Shown here: positions 44,142 through 56,910 of the stretch, in pieces
How the letters are laid out: each line of letters begins with the position of its first letter
Position numbering within the stretch: the first letter of the stretch is position 1
NCBI GenBank assembly: GCA_014529385.2
Contig: CM043963.1
Span: forward strand, 108,132,412 to 108,196,411
Source: Adiantum capillus-veneris
Lineage: Eukaryota; Streptophyta; Polypodiopsida; Polypodiales; Pteridaceae
Length of the DNA: 64,000 nucleotides
Direction of reading: 5' to 3'
Made by a program: the position numbers and the translations under genes
The notes under the pieces: model-generated
The model's database searches: none
Told to the model about the DNA's origin: nothing
Seen by the model: only the letters and a program-made list of their open reading frames with translations

Positions 44142-44447
44142 TACACACAGAGAGGGAGGCAAATAGAGTGTACTTCTTCTTCTTCACTAATTCAAGATAA
44201 GAGGTCTACAAAACCTAAGGTTAAAATACATCATAAAGTGAGAACTAGTACAACGGTCTAATGTAAACCGCTAGTGAGTGAGGCGAGTAGATGAATGTGC
44301 CATCACTCTGGTAGGTATACCAGCTCAATGTAGTACAATTGTAGTATCATTGGTGAAGATATGTGTATCCACCAAGGCATGCCAATGATGATGATTGCCG
44401 ATGGTAGTCATCCAGAAGACGTACATGTTGAGCTTGACACCTCAATA
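44051..44447 (-). repeat. 3' LTR of copia 3
   Basis: Begins TGTTAAGAGATAGACAAG, as does the LTR at 56911. Longer than the partner (397 versus 337 bp), chiefly because of an expanded (AC)n run at 44108-44150. Confidence 0.85.
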
Positions 44448-44459
44448 CTAACCCTCAAG

Positions 44460-45109
44460 CTCAATGCATCTCTCGTATGCCGAGCATCGCTCGGAATCTT
44501 AATAACTTCTCCGCTCCAAGGGCCTTCATGAAGATATCAAAAACCTACTCGTCTATCGCCACATACTCAAGGTCGATGTCATGCTAAGACCCTCTCTCGG
44601 ATGAAATGGTAGTGCACCTCGATGTGCTATCTTGGCATGAAACACTGGGTTTTGTGCCAAATGTATGTTGCTAAGGTTGTCATAGTAGATGGAAATCAAC
44701 CTCTGTACTTGTACCTGTACTCAAAAGTCATGAAGTAGCAAGCCCAGCCATGCTACCTCACATGCCGCCATTCCAGCTCCCCTGTACTCTGCCTGTGTAC
44801 TCGAAAGATAAATTGTAGGTTTCTTCTTGGTGCTCCATGTGATAGCACTCCCAAGTGAGAACATGAATCAGCTACTAGTAGACCTGTGTTCGTATGTACT
44901 ACTTAGCCCAATATGCATCTGTGTAGCCATAAAGCTGCAACTCCACATCAGCCCTATAAAAGAGTGCATAATTGAAAGTAGCACGTGCATACACAAAGTG
45001 TGCCTCACCACATTCAAGTGTGGTTTCCTGGGAGCCTGCATAAATTGACTCACCAATCCAACTGTGTAGCTCAAGTCTGGACGCAAGATAGTCAAGTAGA
45101 TCAAGATAG
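44460..45109 (-). pseudogene. copia 3 RNase H region
   Basis: Minus-strand frames give LIYLTILRPDLSYTVGLVSQ, then APRKPHL and YGYTDAYWAK, the copia region between reverse transcriptase and RNase H. Frameshifted and with stops. Confidence 0.75.
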
Positions 45110-46312
45110 TTAACTTGAGAGTACCGGAAATTAATGAGAGTACTTTTGAGAAATGACTTTGTGAGCATAGCAAATGAACATAATTGAAGATAGCAACATA
45201 ATGATAGCAATAAGTTAACTTGGCATGAACAATACTTTTGCAAGAGAGAGAATTTAGAGAACATGACAATAGTTGAGGACCGGATTTATGTGGAGCCGGG
45301 CGGTCCCCCGTCCAATAGGCATTTGTATTATGGTTTCTCTCATTAAGAGAGACTTGTTACAATACAATCTTTGTGTTCCTTGTGACCTAGGTGATGCAAT
45401 GAAGATGGAAAGCTTCATGCATCACAAGCATAACATAAACTTGAAGAAAGCTTATCCTATCCCAAGCCTCAGTCCCAAGACCTCAAACACCTTCGAAGGT
45501 GGAGAAAGCTAGCAGGGAATGAGGGTAGGGAAGAATAAACATTTTATACGAGAAAGAATTAGTTCTTCACTTATCATAACTCCTCATGCTAGCATACATA
45601 ATAACATAAATGCAAAATCAATTAATTAAATCTCTTAAATTATCATTGGACAAGTGTCCCTTTTGTTTTCTTTGTACCATGCATGCCTTGTGTGGGTGTG
45701 TGGGTGTTCTCTCTCATCCCCCCTCTTGTAGGGCTCGCCCTTCCTTGTAGGGATTGAATCTTGACCTATTGACACCTCAAGCCCCTCATGCATAGGCCCA
45801 ATTCCCACCACAAGCTTGGCCCTTAAGCACTTTAAGATTGGGCTGGGTTCTCACCTCAAGTGCAACCCTAGCATCTCAAGTATGTCAAGCTCCTCAGCAT
45901 CTCAATCATCAAGCACCTCAAGCACCTCAATCATCAAGCACCTCAAGCACCTCAAGCACCTCAATCATCAAGCACCTTAGTCATCAAGCATGACAAGCAC
46001 CTCGAGCTGGGTCGGGTTCCCGCCTAAGCTCAGCCCTAGCTTACTTAAGGTCAAAGGACTTTTTACACACATTATTGGAGATTTTCAATGAAGCTAACCC
46101 TAAGGTCTTACGCTCCATTGGTTAGTCTTGCTCTTTGATAGGGCCATCTCTCATTTGGGCCCCTTTACCATTGGCCCCGTGTTGAGATAGACCTATAAGC
46201 ACATGTCTATATCTTAACCCTTGTTCCTGTTTATTCTCCCACATTAAGTGATCAGTTTAATATGAGAAAATCATTTGGGTTGGTTAGATATTAGATATTA
46301 GATTTTATGACA
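45110..46312 (-). repeat. 3' LTR of the chromovirus (outer end deleted)
   Basis: Alignable with 52426-53995. It ends GATTTTATGACA. It contains an expanded CAAGCACCTCAAT-type short tandem repeat (about 45890-45980) absent or shorter in the partner. Confidence 0.88.
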
Positions 46313-46679
46313 TACCTCTCTCTTGAAATCATAGTTGTCCTCGACTATGAGGTAGAAGAGATAAAGCTTTAGTCATTAGTCAATTTTACTTAGTGGGTAG
46401 AGGATCCCTTTTCACCCTATGACATCTTTCCAAGATGGATGACTAATCCATTTGGTGCTTGGGAGACATATCTGCCACAAGCATGTCTACTCTTTAGTCC
46501 ATTTCATTCTTCCAAAGTAGAGTGACAAATTCTACTTGGTGTTTGAGAGACGTCGTCATCACAAACATGATTCTAAGCATGCATACTAGTTAAATTTGTG
46601 CACAATTAAAAAGAGGACTAGTCTTATAAGACAAAAACATGAGTCATTTAAAAGAAATTTGTACATTTGCTTACTCTAA

Positions 46680-46900
46680 TGTAGGATTGTAAGCATTGAC
46701 AAGGTTCATACTATCCTTAAGCTGTATTCCTTGCATCCATCTAGCATCTTCAAAAGGATAATTTTTGAACTTAATAAGATACCGTCGGATGATCTTACCA
46801 TGTCATAGTACCTTGTGTTCATGCCAAAGGATAGCTTCGGGTTGTAGCACCTCTTCTTGGTGTTCAACTTCAGGAGGGTCTTCAATAATTGGCTCACTTG
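46680..46900 (-). pseudogene. Chromodomain at the integrase C-terminus
   Basis: Minus-strand frame with EEVLQPEAI, HGKIIRRYLIKFKN and YPFEDARWMQGIQLK, interrupted by a stop in KVL-stop-HGK. In chromoviruses this domain steers insertion toward chromatin marks. Confidence 0.75.
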
Positions 46901-47004
46901 GTGGCTCTCCTTTGTAGGGCTTAAGTAGGCTTACATGAAAGGCATTGTGTATGAGCCAATGGTTGGGCAACTTGAGTTGATAAGACGTCTCATTTTGTTG
47001 GGCT

Positions 47005-48159
47005 TCAAGATTGGAAAGGACAATAGTATCTTTTTGCTAGTTTAGCATAATACTTTTGATGGCCCGTAGAATTTTTGCCCGTCGTTTGCCTTAATTGAGC
47101 CTTAGGAAACTTGAGTAAAACCCAATCATTTTCTTTGAACATTAAGGTCCTTTTGTGCTTATCAGAAGCAATTTTTTTCCTTTGTTGAGAGATGGATATA
47201 GCCTCCTTAATCTTTTGAAAAGATTCTTGTAGGTCACGGCTATACTCATCAGCGGCGAAGATCTTCCCATGTATTTTGAGTAGCAAGGGACTTTTAGGTC
47301 TTCCCTCAATGATCTCAAAAGGTGATTTTCCCATAGAAGTATGTACAGTATTATTGTAGGCATACTCTACAAGAGGTAATTACTTTTCCCATTGTGAGCG
47401 TTGATCTACTTTGGTAACATAAGTCTTGAGTAGATCGAGTATTGTAAAATTGGCTATCTCACTTTGGCCATCCGTTTGTGGGTGATAGGCCGAAGAGAAA
47501 TTCAATCTTGTTCCTAGATTTTCAAAGAGACCTTTCCAAAAATTACTGGTCATTCTAGGATCTCTATCTGACACGATGGATGTGGGTAATCCATGGTGCT
47601 TGAAAATCTGAGATATGAAGAGAGTTGCCATTTGATGTGCCTTAATAGTCTTTTTGACAGGAATATAATGTGCTTGCTTGCTAAACCTGTCAACTATTGT
47701 CCATATTCCCATATTCCCATAGATAGACTTGGGTAATCCAAAGATAAAATCCATGGATGCACTCTCTCATGGTGAATTTGGGATAGGCAATGGCTGGAGT
47801 AATCCAGGTTGCTTCCCTCTATCATACTTGGTCTTTTGGCATACTACACATTTTGAAATATACTCTTGTATGTCGAATTTCATGGTAGGCCAATAGAAGT
47901 ATGTCTCTACTCCTCGGAGAGTAGGTTGAATACCTCTATGGCCCGCATATGGAGGAGCATCGGCTTCATACATAAATTTCTCACGAAGGGAATGTGTAAC
48001 ACATAGCCTATTGCCGTGGAGAAGATAACCATCTTGCAAGATGAATGGTTCCTCTTTCTTCCCCAAAGCAAGGGTTGACATTATGTCCCTAAAGTCAAGG
48101 TCAATAGCATACTCATCTGTCATAGAAGATAGATCATTGTGAGTAGCTATAGACACCAC
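47005..48159 (-). pseudogene. Chromovirus integrase
   Basis: An HHCC zinc domain (GHRGIQPTLRGVETYFYWP, CVVCQKTKYD) in 47767-48159. The catalytic core in 47380-47754: FGLPKS, WTIVDRFSKQAHYIP, IVSDRDPRMTSNFW and the YHPQTDGQSE box where E is catalytic. The C-terminal part at 47005-47334 contains SDKHKRTLMFKENDWVLLK. Separated by frame changes near 47760 and 47340. Confidence 0.88.
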
Positions 48160-48169
48160 GTTAACTTTT

Positions 48170-49250
48170 GGTCATCGTGAAAGTGCATCGGCCACTTGAT
48201 TGTGCTTACCAACAATGTGAGCAATATGAAAATTAAATTGCAAAAGAAAATTTTCCACCTCATTTGTTTGTCGGAAAGTTTGGTTTGTGCCCGGGGGATT
48301 CACCATGGAAAACTTACTGCACCACATAAGTCCAGGGGAGGGGGGTTTTTTACAAGTTACATAAGCGTATAAGCTAGGGACAGGCCCTCAATGATTTAAC
48401 TCCCAAGCTTGAAAATAATGGAGGGGGTATCATATTTTGGGGGGGGGGAGAAGTGAGAAAAGGGAAAAATAAGATGAATATTTTTTGTTTCAAAATCATG
48501 GATTCCCAAAAGAGTTTGCCCTCAAAGTTGTGATTGAATAGCTACAAAGGTACATGCAAGAACTAACACTGATTTGATATGGTACATTTAATTATCAACA
48601 GATGTGGTTCCTTAGTATGTTTCCAGTCACTATGCTACAAACTCTTTGACTATTTTTACTCAATTAGATCATGTGAGACCTAAATTTTATATGTAAGATA
48701 GAGGTATGCTAGATTCTCCATTGATTGTTGTATAAGCATAGAAAGGGGGGTAATATTTTCTAATATGAGTCGTATATAGCGCTTTTATCAAAGTTACCCG
48801 CTCGTAGGTGGCGTCCCGTTTTGTATATAGAGTGAATCCCCCTGGGGTTTGCGTCATGAAATACTTGAGACTTTGGTGATCGGTTAGTAGAATGAATGGA
48901 GTCCCCAATAAGTAGTCCGTCCATGTGTCTAGGGCATGTAGAATAGCTAAAAGCTCTTTTTCATAAATGTCTAAGACTCGTTCATCAATATTGAGCCTTT
49001 GGCTCTCATATGCTATGGCATGCCCTTCTTGAAGCAAAACTGCTCCAAGGCAATCACCACAAGCATCATATTGGACCTCAAATGGCTTTGAGAGATTCGA
49101 AAGTATGAGGATTGGTTGGGAAGTAAGCTTCTCTTTGAGCTTATCAAAAGCATTTTTCTCCTTAGCACTCCATACATACTTAATTTTCTTCTTAGTTAAG
49201 TCGTGTAGTGGTCCCTGCTACTTGAGAGAATTTTGCTATGAAGCGTCTGT
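48170..49250 (-). pseudogene. Chromovirus RNase H, split by a MITE-like insertion
   Basis: Upstream part: QYDACGDCLGAVLLQ, IAYESQRLN, LLAILHALDTW, TDHQSLKYFM (to about 48846). After the 555-bp insertion it resumes with KLSDKQMRW, FHIAHIVGKHNQVADALSR (to about 48175). These are gypsy RNase H motifs including the terminal ADALSR. Confidence 0.88.
48291..48845. mobile_element. MITE-like insertion with 11-bp inverted repeats (555 bp)
   Basis: Left end CCGGGGGATTCAC, right end GTGAATCCCCCTGG, an 11-bp perfect inverted repeat GGGGGATTCAC plus neighbours. The outside sequences GGTTTGTGC (48282-48290) and GGTTTGCGT (48846-48854) agree at seven of nine positions, suggesting a 9-bp target duplication (Mutator-like). 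It interrupts an otherwise continuous RNase H frame. No coding capacity. Confidence 0.75.
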
Positions 49251-49257
49251 AGTATGC

Positions 49258-50055
49258 TCACATACCAATAAAGCTTCTTAGCTCATGTAGATTCCTTGGG
49301 TTAGGCCATGCTTTTATTACCTCTAACTTCGATGGATCCATACGGATACCATCTTGAGAGATAATATGACCTAAGTATTGAATCTCTTGAAGGAAAAATT
49401 CACTTTTCTTTTGGTTGAGAAAAAGCTTATTCTCCCTCAATGCTTGAAAAATCACTTGGAGATGTTGCTTATGTTCCTCCAAAGACTTGGAGTAGATGAT
49501 GATATCATCAAAGAACACTCCAGTGAATTTACGATAAGGTCTAAAAATTTTCTACATTAGACGATTGAACGTAGCTGGTGCATTAGTCAAGCCAAAAGGC
49601 ATGACTAGATATTCATAAAGACCAAACGTTGTGCAAAACGCGGTCTTTAGGATATCTTCATCCACTATCCTTATTTGATGATAGCCACTCTTAAGGTCAA
49701 TCCTATTAAAGTAGGTAGAGCCTTGTAGCTTATCAAACAGACCTTCTACCCGCGGCACGGGAAATCTGTTTTTGATAGTGATATGGTTTAGTGCTCGATA
49801 GTCCACACACATAGGTATGTACCATCTTTCTTTTGCACTAAAAGGACTCGAGAACAAAAGGGAGAGGAACTAGGCCTCACCATCCCTTTGTCTACCAATT
49901 CCTGTACTTGCCTCATGATCTCCTCTTGTTGAACTTGTGAGACGAGCTCGATAAGGAGGCTTGTTAGGCAGTGAGCTTCCTGGAAGGAGCTCAATGCGAT
50001 GGTCATCATCCCCTCGTTTTGGAGGTAAGTTTATAGGGATATCATCGATGAACAC
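49258..50055 (-). pseudogene. Chromovirus reverse transcriptase
   Basis: Motifs in order: [58 protein letters not shown], then VFFDDIIIYSK (the xxDD catalytic box), YLGHIIS and LRSFIGM. A frame change occurs near 49850 and a TAG follows NRLM (49552-49554), where CAG is likely original. Confidence 0.88.
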
Positions 50056-50209
50056 ATCTTGGATCCTTTTAGAAAAGTAGACAAGTCTAACTCTTCTTGA
50101 CTCCTACCATTTACATTTTATGAAACATTAGGATCTTTTAGAGACTCTTTGACAAAAATCATGTACGCAGAAACTGAGCTCTTCATTAACTTATCAAAAG
50201 CAAGAGGAT

Positions 50210-50722
50210 TTACAAGTGGAATAGTGCACCATGATCACTAGCATCTATATATATGTTCTTTCCCCTGTAGGTGAAGTAGATTCTCCTTTTAGGGAACTTC
50301 AAGTTGGCAGCCATGCAATCAAACCATGGCGCCCCTAGGATAGCATCCTCATGTTGGAGAGGAGAGATGAAGAAATATTCTTTGTCGACATAGCTTTGGA
50401 CATGAAGCCTCAACTTCCCAATCAAGGGAGTAACGGAGGTTTGCTGTCCCTTGAAAGCTGTATCAGCCATTTCCATATCTCCCATCTCAAAAGCTTGAAT
50501 GCCCAACTTGGTGGCTAACTCATTTGATATAAAGTTGTGAGTAGAGCCAGGGTCAAACAAGATGAAGGCATCATGCTCTCTTACCTTTCCCCAGGCATAG
50601 GAAAGTGATGATCCTTTGCAATGAGCATCCTCTTTTGGAGCTTCGATGTTGGAAGCCCATTGCAAGTATTCTTCTTGGGGTAAGAACGATAGCCATGTCC
50701 TTGCTTCCCACACTTGAAACAC
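50210..50722 (-). CDS. Chromovirus protease region
   Basis: A 170-codon open frame with the retropepsin active-site motif FILFDPGSTHNFIS (DPG in place of the commoner DSG) and ILGAPWFD. Follows gag and precedes reverse transcriptase. Confidence 0.8.
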   Translation of the reverse strand: MFQVWEARTWLSFLPQEEYLQWASNIEAPKEDAHCKGSSLSYAWGKVREHDAFILFDPGSTHNFISNELATKLGIQAFEMGDMEMADTAFKGQQTSVTPLIGKLRLHVQSYVDKEYFFISPLQHEDAILGAPWFDCMAANLKFPKRRIYFTYRGKNIYIDASDHGALFHL

Positions 50723-52010
50723 TTATGGTCCTTGCGAAAAGCTTCAAGCTCTTCAAGAGAGAGTTTGTTTTTACCTTTGTAAACTCCCTTCTCTGTGGAC
50801 TGATTGTTATTATTGTGTTGGAAGTGCCTTGGGAAGAATTTTGAACATTGGTTTTCCCCTTTGCATCATTTTTGTCTTTGTTTTCCATGGGCTTGACATT
50901 ACGTCTAGCCCCTTGATGGAAATTGATGCATAAAGCAACCATGGTGTGATGGATTAATTCGCTAATAGTACCAAGCCATTGAGAGTTGATGTATTCAGCC
51001 ATCTCTTCAGGTAATCCTACACATAATTTGCTGCCTTTGCTCGACAAAGTCTATGTTTTGAAATATAGTAGCCTTGAGATGTAAATCCCAAAACTTGTCT
51101 ACATACTTGTGGATAGACTCATGAGAGAGAAGCTTCAAGCTGTGCCATTCGGTAAGCACTTTGTCCTTTGCATCGCTTGCAAGGAATTTCTTCATGATGG
51201 AACTCGTAGAGTTTTCCATGTCTTTGGGGCTTCACCATTGCCATGAAGGCTAGCCCACCATTGACGAGCTGATTTTTGGAAGTGCATAGCTACATGGCGT
51301 AGCTTGGAGGACTCTGTATAGCCCTCTTCTTCTCCAAAGGCCGCATCAAATTGTTGGATGAAGGCCACCACTTTGTCGGTAGCACCAAAGGTCCCATCAT
51401 AGGTGAGAAAAGAGATACTCTTTCCTCCCTCCTTGAACTTCTTTAGCTTTTGTGAACTTCGCCATGCAGGAAATGATTTTTGATGTCCTCCCCTCTTGTA
51501 TTCTCTAGGAGAATAGCCATAGCTTTCGTGGAGACAGGAAGAAGGTGAAGAAGAAGGAGAAGAGGGTGACCTCTTCCTAGACCTTTTCTTCATTTGTTTC
51601 CTCTCTTCCCTTTTGGAGTGACGAGGAGAAGGACTATGTGTTGATCTTTTCCTCTTGGTAGGAGTGGGCGATCGTCTAGACCGCCGTCTTCGTGGAGCCA
51701 CATCTTCAGAGGAACTTAAATTTTCATTGCTTTCTTGCTCTTTTGATTCCTCCTCTCCAATGGGAGAGAGTCTTCTTTTGGGGGTCTCTTCAAGAGGCCT
51801 CCTAAGCTCTCTCTCCTCTTGCAGAGGAAGGGAAATTCCATAAGCACGAAGTTGTTGAGTAACTTTGGCTTGCAAAGCAGGGTTGCCCATAGCTTGCTGC
51901 AACCTAGTGACGAGATAATTCACAAACATGGGAGCATCATCATTAGCACCTTCATGTGCAAAATCAAAGCTATCAACGTTCATTCTACTCTCTTGATTAT
52001 TGTCATCCAT
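50571..52010 (-). pseudogene. gag: Chromovirus gag
   Basis: ATG at 52010 (MDDNNQESRMNVDSFDF). It has an Arg/Ser-rich region (about 51750-51550), then the gag core with FIQQFDAAFGEEEG and RQWWASLHG. The frame breaks near 51200 and continues in another frame (LTEWHSLKLLSHESIHKYVD), then shifts again near 51010 into a Lys-rich tail. A zinc-knuckle-like CFKCGKQGHG can be read near 50710 across frames. Structural protein; decayed. Confidence 0.75.
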
Positions 52011-52425
52011 GTTAACAAAATTTAGGTATGTACTTTAGTGTATGCTCTCGAAATTCAAAACCTTAGTTGCCACTCCTCTTAGCCTTTGAAAATCGGCTCT
52101 TAAGTATCTACACCCACGGCTCGAAGTGGTTAATTATAGAGAGTAGAGGAGTAGGTATAACATAGCAGAGTTGCCGAGGGCTAGCTCCTTTCGGACTTCT
52201 TATGGCTCAATAATGGTAAAGCCGTAGGCAAGTCTAAAAAGACTCCATTATTAAGTCCAAAGCCCCCAGGGTGTGCACCATATCCCACATAGTGGGCTCA
52301 ACAAAACCGATAATAGATCCCAGTTCCACTTACCCTAATATAATTAACAACATCAACCATTTATAGGCTACTTAAGGACCTCTTTTCTTAAGGAAGAAAA
52401 GAGAAACCAAATGCTGTGATACCAA

Positions 52426-53995
52426 TGTAATGGAATTGGCCTATTTAACTTGAGAGTAGAAAAAATTAATGAGAGTACTTTTGAGAAATGACTTTGTGAG
52501 CATAGCAAGTGAACATAATTGAAGATAGCAACATAATCATAGCAATTAGTTAACTTGGCATGAACAATACTTTTACAAGAGAGAGAATTTAGAGAACATG
52601 ACAATATTTGAGGACCGGATTTATGTGGAGCCGGTCCTCCATCCAATAGGCATTTGTATTACGATTTTTCCCATTAAGAGAGACTTGTTACAATACAATC
52701 TTTGTGTTCCTTGTGACCTAGATGATGCAATGAAGATGGAAAGCTTCATGCATCACAAGCATAACATAAAATTGAAGAAATCTTTAACTATCCCAAGCCT
52801 CAGTCCCAAGACCTCAAACACCTTCGAAGGTGGAGAGAGCTAGCAGGGAATGAGGGTAGGAAAGAGGAAGAAGAAACATTTCATACGAGAAAGAATTAGT
52901 TCCTCACTTATCATAACTCTTCTTGCTAGCATAGTAATGAAGAAGAAGGAGATGGCAAGCTTAAGCATTGAAGCATGGCTCTTGGTTGGATTTGCACTCC
53001 ATAGCCAAGAGTGTTGGTGTGGGCTCTCAACCTCTACTTGCTTGGAGAAGGAGAGGGAGCTCTTGCACTTTGCATAGCACACAATGAGAGTGTGTGTGGG
53101 TAAGTATACCCCCTAAGGAACCCCCTAGATTTCTTGGGTCGACCCCCCCTTGTAGCTCATGCTGAAGCGCATTGGACCCCTCCAGGCCTAGACAATCACA
53201 AGCAGGAGGCATTACAAGCAGCAAGGGTAACCTTGGGACAAGTGTCCCCCTTTCCCCTTTGAGAGAGAGGACTTGATAAATGAAAAATCAATCAATTAAA
53301 TCTCTTAAATTATCATTGGACCCGTTGGGTGGCCAACCAATAAGCTTCAAGCCAACCATGAGGGCAACATGAGGAGGAACTTGACAAGTGTACCTTTTGC
53401 TTTCTTTGTACCATGCATGCCTTGTGTGACTGTGTGATTGTTCTCTCTCATCCACCCTCTTTTAGGGATCGCCCCTTCCTTGTAGGGATTGAATCTTGAC
53501 CTATTGATACCTCAAGCCCCTCATGCATAGGCCCAGTTCCCACCACAAGCTTGGCCCTTAAGCACTTTAAGCTTGGGCTGGGTTCTCACCTCAAGTGCAA
53601 CCCTAGCATCTCAAGCATGTCAATCACCTCAAGAATCTCAATCATCAAGCACCTTAGTCATCAAGCATGACAAGCACCTCGAGCTGGGTCGGGTTCTCGC
53701 CTCAAGCTCAGCCCTAGCTTACCAAAGGTCAAAGGACTTTTACACACATTATTGGAGGTTTTCAATAAAGCTAACCCTAAGGTCTTCTGCTCCATTGGTT
53801 AGTCTTGCTCTTTGATATACCATTTCTCATTTGGTCCCCTTTACCATTGGCCCCGTGTTGAGGTAGATCTATAAGCACATGTCTATATCTTAACCCTTGT
53901 TCCCATTTATTCTCCCACATTAAGTGATCAATTTAATATGAGAAAATCATTTAGGTTGATTAGATATTAGATATTAGATATTAGATTTTATGACA
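52426..53995 (-). repeat. 5' LTR of the chromovirus
   Basis: 1570 bp, TGTAATGGAATTGG to GATTTTATGACA. It holds about 330 bp (around 52930-53390) not present in the other LTR. Confidence 0.88.
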
Positions 53996-53999
53996 GCCT

Positions 54000-56880
54000 A
54001 AGAAATATCGCAAGTCTCCCAAATATTTTATCTCAAATTCTTGCATAAGTAGAGCTTGTACGCCCTCTACTTTAGCCAAATTATCTCCTCCAATAATCAA
54101 ATCATCCATATATATTCATATCACGACAATTCCTGCCTCATTCTTGCACACATACAATGAATGATCTGCATCAGACATTTGAAACCCCAATCAAATGAGG
54201 AATTCCACAATCTTCTCATACCAAGTGCTATGTGCTTGCTTTAGCCCTTATAATGATTTCTTTAGTCTACATACAAGATCATGTAGCCTCATATTTGCAT
54301 AACCTTATGGTTGCTCCATATATACAGTTTCCTCAAAGTATCCATTCAAAAATGCATTCTTTGTATCTATTTGCTTCAACACCCATTTTAACGGGGCAGC
54401 CACTGCAATAAACACACGACCGTTATCCATCTTGGCTATAAGGCTGAACATCTTTTCATAATTAATCCCATAAGTTTGTGCATAACCTTTGGCCACAAGC
54501 CTAGCCTTGTACCTACTCACACTGCCATCAACATTATGCTTTATTTGTAAACCCACTTACATCCAATTGTCTTCTTTTCCTTTAATAATGGCACCAATTC
54601 CCATGTTCCATTTGCATCAAGTGCAGCCATCTCTTCATCCATAGCTTGACACCATTTTTCATCTTTGACAGCATCATCAAAACATGTCGGTTCTATCTCC
54701 TCTATAATCTTTGCCATAAATGCACAATGACGAGCCACAGATCTGTCATAAGTCAATCTCTACACAAGATTTCTTGCTCTTTCTTATTTGTATGTTCTAG
54801 GATCACTTCCAAGTGCCTTGTTCCCTGCTTGCATCCTTCTTGCACCCGGAGTCTTCAAAGAGGGTATGCCATACTCCTCATCTAAACTTTGCTCAAAACC
54901 ATTGCTATCCCATCATCGTGACATCACTCAAATTTGGCAACTTAGGGGCATCATCAATTTTTTCCTTCACTTTTCTTTATACATTTGAAGAATTAGTTGG
55001 ACTCACTCTTTCTCATGGAGCCTGCCACTTCACGAATTCTTGCCTTGACCTGCACTAGGTGACCCTTGCGGTCGACTCAAGACTTGTGATTGTGCACGTG
55101 TATTTTTTGCAACCACATTCTCTTTTACATCAGCCCCCAAATCATCTTTTACATCAACATACCAACTCACCATTTCTTCAAAACAACATCCTTGTTCACC
55201 CTCACTTCCCCCATGATAGGATTGTAACACTTGTACCCTTTCTGCTCAAGGGAATAGCCAATGAGCAAACTTTTTTCTCCTTTTGGATCAAGCCTACTTC
55301 TTAGCTCATCCGGCATATGCACATAAGCAATACATCCAAACACTTTAAAATTTAATACATTTGGTTTCTCACCACAAAACTTTTCCTCCGTTGTCATATC
55401 ATGCACTGCATTAGTAGGGCCCCTGTTATGTACACATCTGTAGAAAGAGCCTTAGCCCAATAGCAATGAGGCATATTCTTTTCATTCATCAATTCTCTAT
55501 CAACTTCTTCAATGTGCCTGTTCTTCCGCTCAACAACACCATTTTGATGCGGAGTAAACCTGCATGAAAACTGTCTGTGGAGTCCATGTTTTTTCAGAAA
55601 ACCATTGAATTCATTGGAGAAGTCTTCTCCCCCTCCATCTGACCTCAGGCACTTTACATGTTTCCTAGTCTATTTTCCATCCATAATCTTAAAACTCTAA
55701 AAGTGCATAAACACCTCACTTTTCTACTTCATGAAGTAGACCCATACCTTGATATGGTCATCAATGAAGCTCACATAATATCTGCATCCACCCATAGATG
55801 CAGTCTTTGCCAGACCCTAAACATATGTATGCACTAATTCTAATGCATTCTTGCTTACATGCTTATCATGAGGAAAAGATTCTTTTGCCTAATTTCCAAA
55901 CTGACAGGCTTCACAGATGTTCTGCATTTCAACAACTTTAAACATTGGCAAACCTATAATCATCTCTTTAGTTTGTATCATATTCAACCTCTATAAATTT
56001 ACATAACCAATACGCTTGTGTTAGATCTCAATATCTGCAACAACTCCTTCACCCTGTGCAAACATGGCAGCATTCACCTCAGTCATATTTACATCCAAAG
56101 TAAACATTCTGCCCACTTTCTTTCCTTGTGCAACCAACCTTCCATTCTTCTTATGCTCTTTCACAAATAGATCATCGAAATTAAACCTGACCTACAAACC
56201 CTGGTCAACCATTTGCCCAACAGAGACTAGATTCTTTGTACTACATCAACCAGGTACTTCACTTTACCATCTGTCATAGACAATGGCATATTTCTTGTAT
56301 GCATAATGTGATGTGCAGTATCATCCCCAGTTTCTACATAACTAGGACATTGTAAAGTCTGCATTTCCTTTAACCATTCACCATGACTAATCATGTGATT
56401 TCATGCACCAGAATCCACATACCAAACATTATCACTCAATTTTACCACATTTGCAGACATAGAATTCAGCATGCACCGCATCACAAAAAGCCTCTCAGGC
56501 TCATCTACATTATGTTGATAGTTGCATAGTTGTTTTGTTGCCTTCTGTTTGGATAGTCACATTTAAAGTGACCATGTCTTCCACAACCCCAACATACTGA
56601 ATTTCCATGTTGACATGAATTATTGTGTTGCACATTTCCACAACCTCTTCGACTCCCCTTGTCTCAAAATTTTCCTCGACCACCTGTGTGATGACCCTGA
56701 TTGTTATTTTGATGTTGTGTTTGTTAGTTTCCTCTTCCATGTCCTCCTCCACAACCTGTACCATGTACTCTTCCTCTTCCTCTGTTGTTGAAGAGGACCT
56801 GTTCAAAAAACATTCTTCCCTACATAGCCGAGTCTTCCTCAAGTTCCTTTCCTTCCACAATCTATAAGGACACCAACGAG
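54000..56880 (-). pseudogene. copia 3 gag-pol remnant
   Basis: gag is largely deleted; a Gly/Arg-rich part and a zinc knuckle CWGCGRHGHFKC (about 56560) lie only about 330 bp from the PBS. The protease motif WYVDSGA follows near 56420. Integrase pieces are at 55167-55700. Reverse transcriptase: YKARLVAKGYAQ, NAFLNGYFEE, IYMDDLIIGG (about 54110) with a TGA immediately before the YMDD box. Many stops and frame changes make it a dead copy, clearly older than copia 1. Confidence 0.8.
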
Positions 56881-56910
56881 CTCCTCAAACACAACCAGGC
56901 TCTGATTCCA

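Larger units (their letters stand above)
45110..53995 (-). mobile_element. Chromovirus (Ty3/gypsy copy 1) nested in copia 3
   Basis: 5' LTR 52426-53995, PBS TGGTATCACAGC (52413-52424 on the minus strand), gag, protease, reverse transcriptase, RNase H, integrase and chromodomain in gypsy order, polypurine tract 46313-46324, 3' LTR 45110-46312. The 3' LTR lacks the first bases of the partner (TGTAATGGAATTGGCC), and the neighbouring copia lost about 300 bp. A deletion therefore removed that junction and no target duplication remains. Confidence 0.93.

Noticed and set aside
45273-45512. Plus-strand frame conserved between the two chromovirus LTRs (also 52598-52843)
   Set aside because: Similarity is explained by LTR identity. 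No evidence of coding constraint.
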